Shown here: piece by piece, positions 16,623 through 25,201 of the stretch
How the letters are laid out: every line of letters starts with the position of its first letter
How positions within the stretch are numbered: position 1 is the stretch's first letter
Assembly (NCBI RefSeq): GCF_024294785.1
Contig: NZ_JANCLT010000003.1
Location: 124,001 to 188,000 of the forward strand
Length of the DNA stretch: 64,000 nucleotides
Reading direction: 5' to 3'
Source: Ectobacillus ponti
GTDB taxonomy: Bacteria > Bacillota > Bacilli > Bacillales > Bacillaceae_G
Translations under genes and position numbers: made by a program
The notes under the pieces: model-generated
What the model was told of the DNA's origin: nothing
The model's database searches: none
The model's input: only the letters and a program-made list of their open reading frames with translations

Positions 16623-18095
16623 TCAGAATATTTTTCCCGCAATTGCTTCTCCCACATTCAGCCCGCTGATCGTCACCATGGGCGAACCGCCGCCGGGATG
16701 GGTCGTGCCGCCGACAAAGTACAGGTTGCGGATGTCCTGTGAGCGGTTGAATGGCCGCAGGAAGGCATTCGCGCGCTTGTTGGAGGAAATGCCGTACAGC
16801 GCGCCTTTGTGGGCGCCGAACATGCTTTCAATGTCAGGCGGCGCAATGATTTTCTCGGTTACGAGATGCTCCCGAATGCGGATGCCTTTGCTCTCCAGAA
16901 TGTCATAGATATGCTCCTTATACTGCTCTGCCTGCCCGTGCACCTGCCGCTTTTTCGTGGAAGGCGCGTTCACCAGAATGAATAGGTTATCGCCATCCGG
17001 CGAAACAGACGGATCTGTATAGGAGGAATTGCAGACATAGATGGTTGGATGTTCGGCGTAGCCGCCATTTGCAAACAGCTCGGTAAACTCCCGCTGGTAG
17101 TCATCTGAGAAGAAGACATTATGGTGCAGCAGGCCCTCGTTGCGGATCTTCAGGCCGGCCAGCACGACAAATGCGGAAATAGAAGGCTCATACCCAGCCG
17201 CCTTGGCATTGGAAAAGTGCGGGCGGTATTCTTCCTCCACGAGCTCCGGATAGGCACGGAGCAGGTCGGCATTCATGACAACCACATCCGCCCGCAGTGT
17301 CTCCCCGTCCGCAGTCACGACCCCGGTTGCTTGTCCGTTTTCCGTGAGAACAGAGCGGACCTCGGTATCCGGGCGCAGATCGGCCCCGAGCTTTCGGGCC
17401 ACCTCCGCATAGGCTGCCGCAATCCGGGCGTTGCCTCCTTTTACATAATACACACCTTCCGACAGCTCCAAGTGGGCAATCATGGCAAATGTGGCCGGTG
17501 CGGCATACGGAGAAGATCCGATATAGGTGGCATAGCGGTTCATCGCCTGCAGCAGGTTTTCGTTCCGGAAATACTTTCGGAAGAAGGCATCCAGTGACTG
17601 CAGCGGCCGCACCTGCAGCAGCGCCTTGCCGAGCGACGGCGAGAGATAGTCCCGCCAGGAGGTGAAGAGGCGTGGCAGGAAGTGTGCCTCCGACAGTTCG
17701 TACAAGCGCTGCACCTCCTGCAAAAAGGCATCATAGGACTTTGCGGCAAACGGATCGCAGCCAGCCAACTGCCGCAGCATGTCCTCACGGCTGCTAGTGA
17801 AATCGAAATGGCTGCCATCTGAAAATATGTTGCGGGTATGGACAGAGAGACGCTGCAGCTCGAAATAGTCCTCCGCGCGTTCGCCGGTTTGCTCAATGAC
17901 GCGCTTGAAAATATGCGGCATGGTAATGGTGTTTGGGCCAAAATCAAAATAATGGCTGCCGAGCTGCACCGGCATGAGCTTGCCGCCAAAGTGGCTGTTT
18001 TTCTCGAGTATGGTCACCTGGAGCCCGCGGTGCTGCAGCGTAATGGCGGCAGCCAAACCGCCGAGGCCGCCGCCGATGACAATTGCTTGTTTCAT
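16623..18095 (-). CDS. crtP: Diapocarotenoid oxygenase/aldehyde-forming desaturase CrtP-type
   Basis: A 490-residue third CrtI-family flavoprotein. The N terminus has VIGGGLGGLAAAIT and FDFGPNTITMPHIF. The C terminus has GALYGISSNKRANAF and YFVGGTTHPGGGSPMV. These blocks resemble staphylococcal CrtP, which oxidises the terminal methyl of diaponeurosporene. It is the last gene of the minus carotenoid operon. The ATG (18095) overlaps the glycosyltransferase stop as ATGA. Whether it gives an aldehyde or an acid cannot be read from sequence. Confidence 0.87.
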   Translation of the reverse strand: MKQAIVIGGGLGGLAAAITLQHRGLQVTILEKNSHFGGKLMPVQLGSHYFDFGPNTITMPHIFKRVIEQTGERAEDYFELQRLSVHTRNIFSDGSHFDFTSSREDMLRQLAGCDPFAAKSYDAFLQEVQRLYELSEAHFLPRLFTSWRDYLSPSLGKALLQVRPLQSLDAFFRKYFRNENLLQAMNRYATYIGSSPYAAPATFAMIAHLELSEGVYYVKGGNARIAAAYAEVARKLGADLRPDTEVRSVLTENGQATGVVTADGETLRADVVVMNADLLRAYPELVEEEYRPHFSNAKAAGYEPSISAFVVLAGLKIRNEGLLHHNVFFSDDYQREFTELFANGGYAEHPTIYVCNSSYTDPSVSPDGDNLFILVNAPSTKKRQVHGQAEQYKEHIYDILESKGIRIREHLVTEKIIAPPDIESMFGAHKGALYGISSNKRANAFLRPFNRSQDIRNLYFVGGTTHPGGGSPMVTISGLNVGEAIAGKIF

Positions 18096-19198
18096 GAGTA
18101 CGTCCGTCCCTTCCAATAGTAGCTTTTTTTCAGCAGTGCCAAATACATGGAGTAATTCATGATGGCAATGAGAGCGATGATGGCCAGCGGCTGGGACAGG
18201 AAGAGCCAAAGCTGCTGCCGCGTATCATAATCAATATACAGCCGCTGCAGCCACAGCAGCAGCGCCGGCAGCAGGAGCAGCGGCCCGTACAGAAGACTGA
18301 GTGGCAACAGTGCAAACGGCAGCAGGTACAAAAGCACGTAAAAGCATGTCATGCCAATCACCAGCGGCACAGACCGGCCGAGGCCGGTGAAAATGTTTTT
18401 GGCAAAGCCTTCCCAGGCCTCCCGGTTTGTCTCGTACATATAACAGGATACATGCGAGGTAACGTTTGCCAAAAGCACCCGGTGCCCTTGCTCCTTCATC
18501 CGACGGGCCATGTGCACATCCTCCACAAGAGAGGCATGCACGGCGCGGTGTCCGCCGATTTCTTCATAGGCCTGCCGTTCAAACAGCATGAAGGCCCCGT
18601 GCGCCGCCGTTGCGCTTTTCCATAAGGTGTGGTTGGCCAGCAGCACCGGCAAATGCGTGTAGATGACAAAGTGCTGCATCGGCACAAGCAGGCGGCCAAG
18701 CAGCGTGTCCACCGGAAACGCGGGAAATCCGGTCAGCAGCTTGGCCTGGCGCGCCTGCAGCAGGGAAAGCGCCTGCTCGATGGTGTCCGGCTGCAGCCGA
18801 ATGTCGGCATCCAAAAACAACAGGTATTCTCCGTTTGCATGTGTGCTCAGCTGATGGCAGGCATGCACCTTGCCGACCCATTGCTTCGGCAGCGGCCCGC
18901 CCTGAATGAGGCGAAAGCGCGGGTCGTGGAGGGAGGTCTGCTGTAAAATGTGCCACGTATCATCCGTAGATTGGTCATCGAGGATGATGCACTCAAAATT
19001 ATGATAGCGCAGCTGCTGGATGGTTTGAATCAGCGCGGCCGCGTTGCGTGCCTCATTGCGCATCGGCACGAGAATCGTAACAAGCGGCTGCTCCCGCAGG
19101 CTGCGCCGCCCCAAAGCCGGCAGAAAGAGAGAATTGCAGACCGTCCAGATCAGCAGAAAGAGAGAACTGCCAAGAAGCAGCCAAAAGAGAAGGCTCAT
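18092..19198 (-). CDS. Family 2 glycosyltransferase for carotenoid end groups
   Basis: A 368-residue membrane protein. An N-terminal helix (SLLFWLLLGSSLFLLIW) anchors a GT-A domain with LVPMRNE, ILDDQSTDDT, FLDADIRL (the DxD) and a VEDVHMARRM catalytic region near residue 215. Three C-terminal hydrophobic stretches follow. It ends YWKGRTYS, close to the C-terminal EWKGRQYS of CrtQ, the diaponeurosporenoate glucosyltransferase. The start ATG overlaps the upstream stop (ATGA); an upstream TTG would extend it by five residues. It likely adds glucose to an oxidised or hydroxylated C30 carotenoid. Confidence 0.85.
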   Translation of the reverse strand: MSLLFWLLLGSSLFLLIWTVCNSLFLPALGRRSLREQPLVTILVPMRNEARNAAALIQTIQQLRYHNFECIILDDQSTDDTWHILQQTSLHDPRFRLIQGGPLPKQWVGKVHACHQLSTHANGEYLLFLDADIRLQPDTIEQALSLLQARQAKLLTGFPAFPVDTLLGRLLVPMQHFVIYTHLPVLLANHTLWKSATAAHGAFMLFERQAYEEIGGHRAVHASLVEDVHMARRMKEQGHRVLLANVTSHVSCYMYETNREAWEGFAKNIFTGLGRSVPLVIGMTCFYVLLYLLPFALLPLSLLYGPLLLLPALLLWLQRLYIDYDTRQQLWLFLSQPLAIIALIAIMNYSMYLALLKKSYYWKGRTYS

Positions 19199-19872
19199 GA
19201 CTCCCACTTCCAATCCTGCAAGGGGATAAAAGCTTCCATGTTTTCTGCCACGACCGCACGGCGCACATCATCCAGCCCTGCGGTAAAAGCCTCCTCTGCG
19301 AGCTTGGCCCGTTCCGCCCGTGAGCTGCCTGCCGGCAGGGAAAGAGGCTGGCCGATTTTGACAAACAGCTCCGGCCTTTGCTGATGGAGGAAGGAATAAT
19401 AGAGTGCAATCGGAATAACAGGGATATTCGTCGCCTTTTCCGCCAAATAGAGGAAGCCCGGCAGGAAGCCAAGCGGCCGCAGCTCCAGATGCATTTCATC
19501 TCCCTGTGGAAACATCCAGATGCTGCCGCCTTCCTGCAGCCGCTTCACGCTGTATTGCAGGGACTGCAGCACATCCTTTGGATTGTCACGGTTCACCGAA
19601 AATGCACCGAGCCGCCGGAACAGCGGATATTGCCGCAGGCCTGTTTCGTGCATCATATAGTAGCTGCTGTGTCCGAACAGCAAGCGGTTCAGATGGAAGC
19701 AGACAAGGCCGTCCCACCAGGAGCTGTGGTTCAGGATGAACAGGGCGGATGGGGGAGGGGCAGCCAGTGAATCCCGGTGCACCCAAATGCCGGCAAAGCT
19801 GCGCGCAAACAGCCGGCGGTTATACTGATGAAAGCAAAATTGAAACAGCCGCGACGGTGCTGCTGGAATCAT
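19195..19872 (-). CDS. PlsC-like acyltransferase of the carotenoid operon
   Basis: A 225-residue lysophospholipid-type acyltransferase. The catalytic box is NHSSWWDG (NH-x4-D) near residue 48, and the substrate box is WMFPQGDE near 122. In staphyloxanthin-type pathways an acyltransferase (CrtO) esterifies the sugar with a fatty acid; this protein probably does the same step, although it belongs to the PlsC family. The ATG at 19872 overlaps the upstream stop as ATGA, so an in-frame extension of nearly 100 residues inside the previous gene is not real. Confidence 0.83.
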   Translation of the reverse strand: MIPAAPSRLFQFCFHQYNRRLFARSFAGIWVHRDSLAAPPPSALFILNHSSWWDGLVCFHLNRLLFGHSSYYMMHETGLRQYPLFRRLGAFSVNRDNPKDVLQSLQYSVKRLQEGGSIWMFPQGDEMHLELRPLGFLPGFLYLAEKATNIPVIPIALYYSFLHQQRPELFVKIGQPLSLPAGSSRAERAKLAEEAFTAGLDDVRRAVVAENMEAFIPLQDWKWES

Positions 19873-20621
19873 GATGTCACTCTCCGTCTCCACAGGTAGT
19901 GGGATATGATAATAAGAAGGCCCATGCCGGTCATGGCAACAGCCAAATACATGTGCGCCAGCGATGCCAGCAGCATGAACATGGCAAGAATGAGCAGATA
20001 CAGAAGGATCATGCGCTTGTGCCACACAGGATGGTCCTCCGTCCGGCCGTTTTGCAAATAGCGGTACAAAAACAGATGGAGCACAGCCGCCACGAGGAAC
20101 CAGCCGACAAAGTTTTGCGCAGGGATGCCGTAATAGGCCCCGCTGTCCTGCCAAACCCAATAGTTTTTGACTTTAAAAGAAACAGGATCAAGCACAAGAT
20201 CCATTACCACAGCAATGATGCCTCCGTATACCGCGTGCAACAGCAGCCCCGGCGGCCGAATGACCTGCAGGAGGGCATGCGAGGTGCTCATGACGAGCAG
20301 CCAGGCAAAGCCGATGGTAAAGGGTACGCCAAACAGCAGCAGTCCAAAATCTGTCGTATATACATATTTTCCAAAAATCAAGCCGTGTGTGGTGCCCAGG
20401 TACTCGGTGTACATCGACACGGTGAAAATGACAAGTGACGCAAGCAATCCTTTTCGTGTGCCGTAGGACTGGCAGAAATAAATCACGCCAAGCGATCCGG
20501 CCAGCATAAGAAAGACGACATTGGCCCATTCCAGCCAGGGCGGCAGCGCGTCCAAGCTTAATAGAATGACGCCGCATATATACCAAACTATAAAAAATTG
20601 AAATACTCTTGATTCCCACAT
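19869..20621 (-). CDS. CruF-type carotenoid hydratase
   Basis: A 250-residue integral membrane protein of the carotenoid biosynthesis (DUF422/CruF) family, with about seven hydrophobic helices. Family blocks are seen in order: TEYLGTTHGLIFGKYVY, GVPFTIGFAW, MDLVLDPV and YYGIPAQNFVGW. CruF hydrates the psi-end double bond to give a tertiary hydroxyl. It is the first gene of the minus operon, and the gene order fits hydration, acylation, glycosylation and oxidation of a C30 chain. AAAGGTGGG precedes the ATG. Confidence 0.85.
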   Translation of the reverse strand: MWESRVFQFFIVWYICGVILLSLDALPPWLEWANVVFLMLAGSLGVIYFCQSYGTRKGLLASLVIFTVSMYTEYLGTTHGLIFGKYVYTTDFGLLLFGVPFTIGFAWLLVMSTSHALLQVIRPPGLLLHAVYGGIIAVVMDLVLDPVSFKVKNYWVWQDSGAYYGIPAQNFVGWFLVAAVLHLFLYRYLQNGRTEDHPVWHKRMILLYLLILAMFMLLASLAHMYLAVAMTGMGLLIIISHYLWRRRVTS

Positions 20622-20639
20622 ATGTTTTCACCCACCTTT

Positions 20640-20716
20640 ATTATAAGGGTGTTTACAACCTTTTTTCAATTTTTGTATAAGTATATGTATAAGAGGCGAA
20701 GGGCTTCTTGTTTCAA
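20640..20716 (-). promoter_or_regulatory. Promoter/operator region of the minus carotenoid operon
   Basis: TGTATAA repeats at 20674 and 20686 (12 apart) lie within TTTGTATAAGTA plus TATGTATAA, nearly identical to the plus operon's operator. Two promoter readings are possible on the minus strand. One is TTGAAA (20711-20716), 18 bases, TTATAC (20687-20692), with the -10 inside the operator as in the plus operon. The other is TTGAAA (20664-20669), 18 bases, TATAAT (20640-20645), which would leave a very short leader. Confidence 0.55.
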
Positions 20717-20756
20717 GTATAGTAGACAGGCAGCATCCGTATAACGTTTCACCGGC

Positions 20757-20796
20757 AAAAAAAGCTGAGCAGGGACAGCCCGCGCTCAGCTTTTCT
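20757..20796 (-). terminator. glnK terminator
   Basis: On the minus strand AAAGCTGAGC pairs with GCTCAGCTTT, followed by a run of T, just after the glnK stop. Confidence 0.88.
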
Positions 20797-20797
20797 A

Positions 20798-21163
20798 TTA
20801 TGCTTCGTCATTCTGTAAGGCATCGCAGCCTTCCTCGCCGGTGCGGATCTTAATCGCATTGGCAATTTCATAGATAAAGATTTTGCCGTCACCCGGCTTG
20901 CCGGTGCGCAGCACCCGTTTGGCCACATCCACCACACTTTGGACCGGAACCTTGCAGACGACGATTTCTATTTTAATGCGTTCGTGCATATCAATCTGCC
21001 TTGCGGTGCCGCGGTAAATTTGCGTAAGACCCTTTTGCAGGCCGCAGCCAAGCACATTGGAGACCGTAATGCCGCTTACGCCGATTTTGGCCAGCTCTGC
21101 TTTCAGCTCATCAAACTTTGTCGGACGGGTAATAATTTCAATCTTTGTCAGCTTGTCGCTCAT
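20798..21163 (-). CDS. glnK: PII nitrogen regulatory protein GlnK/NrgB
   Basis: A 121-residue PII trimer protein that senses nitrogen state and plugs AmtB. The T-loop region reads GCGLQKGLTQIYRG, and the C-terminal effector site reads GDGKIFIYEIANAIKIRTGEEG. The Tyr of the T-loop is present, although Gram-positive GlnK proteins are generally not uridylylated. It lies 15 bases after amtB, with AGAGAGGAG before the ATG. The pair corresponds to nrgAB of B. subtilis, where GlnK also binds TnrA. Confidence 0.95.
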   Translation of the reverse strand: MSDKLTKIEIITRPTKFDELKAELAKIGVSGITVSNVLGCGLQKGLTQIYRGTARQIDMHERIKIEIVVCKVPVQSVVDVAKRVLRTGKPGDGKIFIYEIANAIKIRTGEEGCDALQNDEA

Positions 21164-21178
21164 CTCGCCACTCCTCTC

Positions 21179-22411
21179 TTACAGGCTTTCGTGATACGCT
21201 TTCTCGCCGTGCATCGTAATGTCCAGGCCAAGCACTTCTTCCTCTTCATTTGCCCGCACTGCCATGAACAGGCTGATTCCCTTGATGATTACGAAGGTTG
21301 CCAGCGCCACGAAGGCGTACGTTGCACAGATGGCAATCAATTGCTTGCCGAGCAGCGCGGCATCACCGTAGAATAAGCCGTCAGCACCAGCGCTGTTGAC
21401 CGATTTGGTGGCGAACAGGCCTGTCGCAATCCCGCCCCAAGTGCCGCCGACTCCGTGGCAGCCAAAGGCATCGAGTGCATCATCATAGCCGAACTTGCGC
21501 TTCAGGAAGAAGACGGCGAAGTAGCAGATGGCGCCTCCCAGCAGGCCGATGGCGATAGCAGAAAGCGGAGTGACAAAGCCGCAGGCCGGCGTGATGGAAA
21601 CAAGGCCGGCAACAGCGCCGCTGACAGCGCCTAGCATGGTTGGCTTCTTCGTTATGATCCATTCGCAGACAACCCAGGAGATGGCGGCAACCGCGGCGGC
21701 GGTGTTTGTGTTAATGAAGGCAGTTAAAGCTACGTCATTCAAGGTCAAGGCACTGCCGACGTTAAAACCGAACCAGCCGAACCAGAGGAGAGCTGCGCCA
21801 AGGACGGTAAACGGCAGATTATGCGGGGCGGACAGCTGTGCATCCTTTCGTTTTCCCAGGAAGAGAGCGAGTACAAGGCCGGCAACACCGGAGGAAATGT
21901 GGACGACGTTGCCGCCGGCAAAGTCCAATGCGCCCAGCTCACGGATCCAGCCGCCGACTGCCCATACCCAATGAGCCAGCGGCGCATAGACAAGGAGTGC
22001 CCAAACAATCATAAATACGAGGAAGGCGGAAAACTTCATCCGTTCCGCGAAAGCGCCGGAAATGAGCGCCGGTGTCAGAACAGCAAACATCAGCTGGAAC
22101 ATCATGAACAGGTTGTGCGGTACAGTCGCACTGTAGTCCGGATTTGGCTCGAAGGAGACCCCTTGTAATCCGGCCCAATCCAGGCTGCCGATCAAGCCGT
22201 GCCATGTCGGACCAAAGGCCAATGAGTAGCCGACTAAAATCCAAAGGACGGAGATGACGGCCATGGCCGCATAGCTGTGCATCGTGGTGCTCAAGACATT
22301 TTTGCTTTTGACCATGCCCCCATAAAACAATGCCAGACCTGGTGTCATGATCATAACCATGACTGTAGATACGAATAGAAACACTGCATCTCCCATATTG
22401 ATTCCTTCCAT
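21179..22411 (-). CDS. amtB: Ammonium transporter AmtB/NrgA
   Basis: A 410-residue Amt-family channel with 11 expected membrane helices. Family blocks include MVMIMTPGLALFYGGMV, the pore-wall segment WHGLIGSLDW, AGGNVVHISSGVAGLVLAL (first conserved pore His) and DDALDAFGCHGVGGTWGG (second pore His). No signal peptide. GGGGGA lies eight bases upstream of the ATG. A TnrA box is found 49 bases further up, which fits induction under nitrogen limitation. Confidence 0.96.
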   Translation of the reverse strand: MEGINMGDAVFLFVSTVMVMIMTPGLALFYGGMVKSKNVLSTTMHSYAAMAVISVLWILVGYSLAFGPTWHGLIGSLDWAGLQGVSFEPNPDYSATVPHNLFMMFQLMFAVLTPALISGAFAERMKFSAFLVFMIVWALLVYAPLAHWVWAVGGWIRELGALDFAGGNVVHISSGVAGLVLALFLGKRKDAQLSAPHNLPFTVLGAALLWFGWFGFNVGSALTLNDVALTAFINTNTAAAVAAISWVVCEWIITKKPTMLGAVSGAVAGLVSITPACGFVTPLSAIAIGLLGGAICYFAVFFLKRKFGYDDALDAFGCHGVGGTWGGIATGLFATKSVNSAGADGLFYGDAALLGKQLIAICATYAFVALATFVIIKGISLFMAVRANEEEEVLGLDITMHGEKAYHESL

Positions 22412-22459
22412 GCTTCATTCCCCCATTTCTTTTTCCCATGTACAAGTGCCAAAGCCTTA

Positions 22460-22476
22460 TGTTAGTTTTTATAACA
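22460..22476 (-). promoter_or_regulatory. TnrA/GlnR-type operator of amtB-glnK
   Basis: TGTTAGTTTTTATAACA fits TGTNAN-N5-TNTNACA, the TnrA box. It is followed by the inverted repeat ACATAA-TACG-TTATGT (22474-22489), so a second weaker site may overlap. Confidence 0.75.
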
Positions 22477-22611
22477 TAATACGTTATGTTTAACATGTTA
22501 TTCGCTGGTTTTACATTTTGCAAGTGATTATTTCCAGAAAAAGTATAAAAAATAGGGTGTAAGCGTTATTAAGTGTGAGGATAGTTAACATGAAATGCGG
22601 TGATGAAGGAA

Positions 22612-22642
22612 TGAAAAAATCAGTCTGAGGCTCAGACTGATT
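22612..22642 (-). terminator. Terminator of the MATE gene
   Basis: AATCAGTCTGAG pairs with CTCAGACTGATT around a one- to two-base loop and is followed by T6 on the minus strand. The stem overlaps the stop codon. Confidence 0.9.
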
Positions 22643-23990
22643 CGGAAAGAGATTTTGGTGCCACGAAGGATTTTGTTTCCCAGACACGGGAACGCCAACG
22701 CCAAAGCATCAGCAGGCCGCGGAGCCATTCGTCCGCGATGAAGCCGATCCAAATGCCGGCGAGGCCGAGATGGAAATGAATGCCGAACAGATAGGCAAGC
22801 GGGATGCTGACACCCCACATCGAGAGAATGCCCATGTAGACAGGAAACTTCACATCTCCAGCTGCCCGCAGCGCGGAAATGACCACGAGATTGAAGGCCC
22901 GGCCCGGCTCCAGGATCATTGTCAGCAGGACCAGCGTGGCCCCTGTTTGGATGATGCTCGCATTGTCGGTGAACAGAGAGAACAGCGAGTTACGGAACAG
23001 GGAGAATACGCCGGCCATGCAGGCTGCCACCAGAATAGACATTTTCAAGCCGCGCAGGCAGCTGTGGTAGGCCTCTTTGTAGCGTCCGGCGCCGACAAGC
23101 TGGCCGACAATGATTTGCTGGCCCTGGCCGATTGCGAGGCCGAACAGGTAAATGAACATCGTCAGGTTCTGGGCGTACACCTTTGTTGTCAGCGCTTGTG
23201 TGCCGAGCATGGTGATGAAGAAGGTGATGACCACCTGTGAGGCATTATAGGAAAGATTCTCTCCGGCTGCCGGAACGCCGATTCGCAACAGGTTGCGCAA
23301 ATGATGCTTTGGAAACGGCGTCAGCGAGACGGCCCGGAACATGTTGCCGGTCCGTTTGAACAGGAGTGAAAATACGATTGCCAAACCGATGGCCCGGCTG
23401 ATGCTGGTGGACCACGCTACACCGGCTTCGCCCGGAATATCCCATGGCCCGAAGATGACGAAATAGTTTCCTGTCACATTCAAAATGTTCATCAGGATGG
23501 TGACAAACATCGTATCGCGCGTGTAGCCGTAGCTCCGCAGGATGGCGCTCACCGTCATGATGATGGCCTGCACGAACGAGAAAATGCCGACAACGGAAAG
23601 GAATGCTTCCGCGCGGGGCATGAGATCATGATTGATTCCCATGGCGCCCAGAATTGGCTTTGATAGGAAAAAGACGAATAAACTGATGAAGAGACCGAAT
23701 GCAGCATTAGCAATGAGGGAAACAACCGCCACCTCTTTTGCAGTCGGCTCCTCCTTCGCCCCCATGTGCTGCGCCACAAGAATGGCGGTGCCGGCTGCGA
23801 CAAAACCGAACATGACGATGGTGATATTCAGCACCTGGTTGGCGACGCCGACAGCCGCGACCGAGTCGTCAGAGTATTGGCTGAGCATCAGGGTATCAGC
23901 ATTGCCCATGAGCATATATAGCAGTACTTCTATGAAAATAGGCCAAGTAATCTTAAAAAGAGATAAGGATGGCGCACTTTTCTGTGTCAA
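22632..23990 (-). CDS. MATE-family multidrug/Na+ exporter
   Basis: A 452-residue protein with about twelve hydrophobic helices in two similar halves, typical of MATE exporters (PIFIEVLLYMLMGNADTLML; later PAAGENLSYNASQVVITFF). TTG at 23990 is the start: AAGGAGG lies eight bases upstream and there is no closer ATG. Substrate not predictable. It is divergent from an AraC-type regulator 126 bases away, a common layout for local control. Confidence 0.9.
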   Translation of the reverse strand: MTQKSAPSLSLFKITWPIFIEVLLYMLMGNADTLMLSQYSDDSVAAVGVANQVLNITIVMFGFVAAGTAILVAQHMGAKEEPTAKEVAVVSLIANAAFGLFISLFVFFLSKPILGAMGINHDLMPRAEAFLSVVGIFSFVQAIIMTVSAILRSYGYTRDTMFVTILMNILNVTGNYFVIFGPWDIPGEAGVAWSTSISRAIGLAIVFSLLFKRTGNMFRAVSLTPFPKHHLRNLLRIGVPAAGENLSYNASQVVITFFITMLGTQALTTKVYAQNLTMFIYLFGLAIGQGQQIIVGQLVGAGRYKEAYHSCLRGLKMSILVAACMAGVFSLFRNSLFSLFTDNASIIQTGATLVLLTMILEPGRAFNLVVISALRAAGDVKFPVYMGILSMWGVSIPLAYLFGIHFHLGLAGIWIGFIADEWLRGLLMLWRWRSRVWETKSFVAPKSLSESV

Positions 23991-24116
23991 TCAGACAACC
24001 TCCTTTTCAAAAAGCGACATTTGAACCATAATTAGTTTACAGAGCATTACGTATAATAAAAAGAGAGTGAAGCGAAATAAATTGGATAAAACCGACTTAT
24101 GGAGAGGGCGGATTTT

Positions 24117-24998
24117 ATGATAGCGTTTTCGGTGCCGCCACTCCCCGTGTTTATTACAGGCGGACGCGGCGTATTTCAAAAAGGGAAAAAGCACTTTCAT
24201 CGGGTGTATACGGTATACGACATGCTGTATGTGCAGCATGGTACGTTATTCATGCGGGAGGGGGAGGAAGAGTTCGCTGTGGGGGCTGGGGGATACTTGA
24301 TTCTCAAGCCGGGCCTCGAGCATCACGGATTCCGCCCGTGTGAAGAGGATACCCATTATTTTTGGCTGCATTTTACCGGAATGGAGGCGGACGTCCCGGC
24401 AAAAGAGCACCTGCAGTGGACGGATATTTTGGTGAAAACAGAAACCTTTACCGAACCGGCCCAGTACCTGCTCCGCATCCCGCAATATGGGCGGCTGCAG
24501 AACCGGGAGTCGGGCGAACGGCTCATGGAGGAGCTGCTTGGGCTGAATGAGGCGATTTCTGTAGAGGAAAAGCTGCAGCAGCCCCTGCAATTCTATAAGC
24601 TGCTTCTGTTTTTGCAGAAGGAGGCGCTGGCCATTCCGAGCGCGGCGGAAAAGGTGACGGAGCAGGTTGTCACCTATATCAAGAAGCATTATGCCGACAA
24701 TATTCAAATTGCGGACATGGCGGAGGAATTGCACTATCATGCCGATTACCTGGCGCGCTGCATGCAAAAAACGATGGGAATCAGCCCGCTGCAGTATATG
24801 AATGAAGTGCGGCTGGCGCAAGCAAAGAAGCTGCTTGCGGGTACAAGCGCGAAGGTGAAGGAGATTGCCAAGCTGGTGGGGGTGCAGGATGAGGCGTATT
24901 TCTCCCGGCTGTTCCGCAAGCGTGAGGGAATGAGCGCGCAGGAATACCGGCGCGCCGTGCAGCGGGATATCCGGATAGGGGGCAGGGAAGACAGCTAA
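24117..24998 (+). CDS. AraC/XylS-family transcriptional regulator
   Basis: A 293-residue regulator. Residues 1-95 form a cupin-like sensing domain (DMLYVQHGTLFMREG, LILKPGLEHHGF). The last 100 form two HTH motifs: IQIADMAEELHYHADYLARCMQKTMG and VKEIAKLVGVQDEAYFSRLFRKREGMSAQEYR. The ATG at 24117 is favoured because GGAGAGG lies ten bases before it. The cupin type usually binds small sugars or similar ligands. The divergent MATE gene is the obvious candidate target. Confidence 0.88.
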   Translation: MIAFSVPPLPVFITGGRGVFQKGKKHFHRVYTVYDMLYVQHGTLFMREGEEEFAVGAGGYLILKPGLEHHGFRPCEEDTHYFWLHFTGMEADVPAKEHLQWTDILVKTETFTEPAQYLLRIPQYGRLQNRESGERLMEELLGLNEAISVEEKLQQPLQFYKLLLFLQKEALAIPSAAEKVTEQVVTYIKKHYADNIQIADMAEELHYHADYLARCMQKTMGISPLQYMNEVRLAQAKKLLAGTSAKVKEIAKLVGVQDEAYFSRLFRKREGMSAQEYRRAVQRDIRIGGREDS

Positions 24999-25013
24999 TG
25001 CTGTCTTCTTTTC
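24986..25013 (+). terminator. Terminator of the AraC-type gene
   Basis: GAAGACAG and CTGTCTTC form a stem around the stop codon, followed by TTTTC. Confidence 0.8.
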
Positions 25014-25201
25014 TGTACAGGGTCTGGAGAAGCATTGAAACGACCTTGGAGTAAATTGCTAAACTGGTGATTAGCGTCGCGCGGGATGGGTGAAAATAGG
25101 CTTTGTGCATTTGGATGAAGGGGGAGTTGAGAGGGAGCCGACTGCCGGCACCAATCCCTATGCAGGCATTGTGTTTGGAGAGCGAAGGAGTGTATCAACC
25201 T

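Noticed and set aside
19873-20160. 96-residue N-terminal extension of the acyltransferase
   Set aside because: It lies inside the CruF-type gene in another frame; the ATGA overlap gives a natural start.
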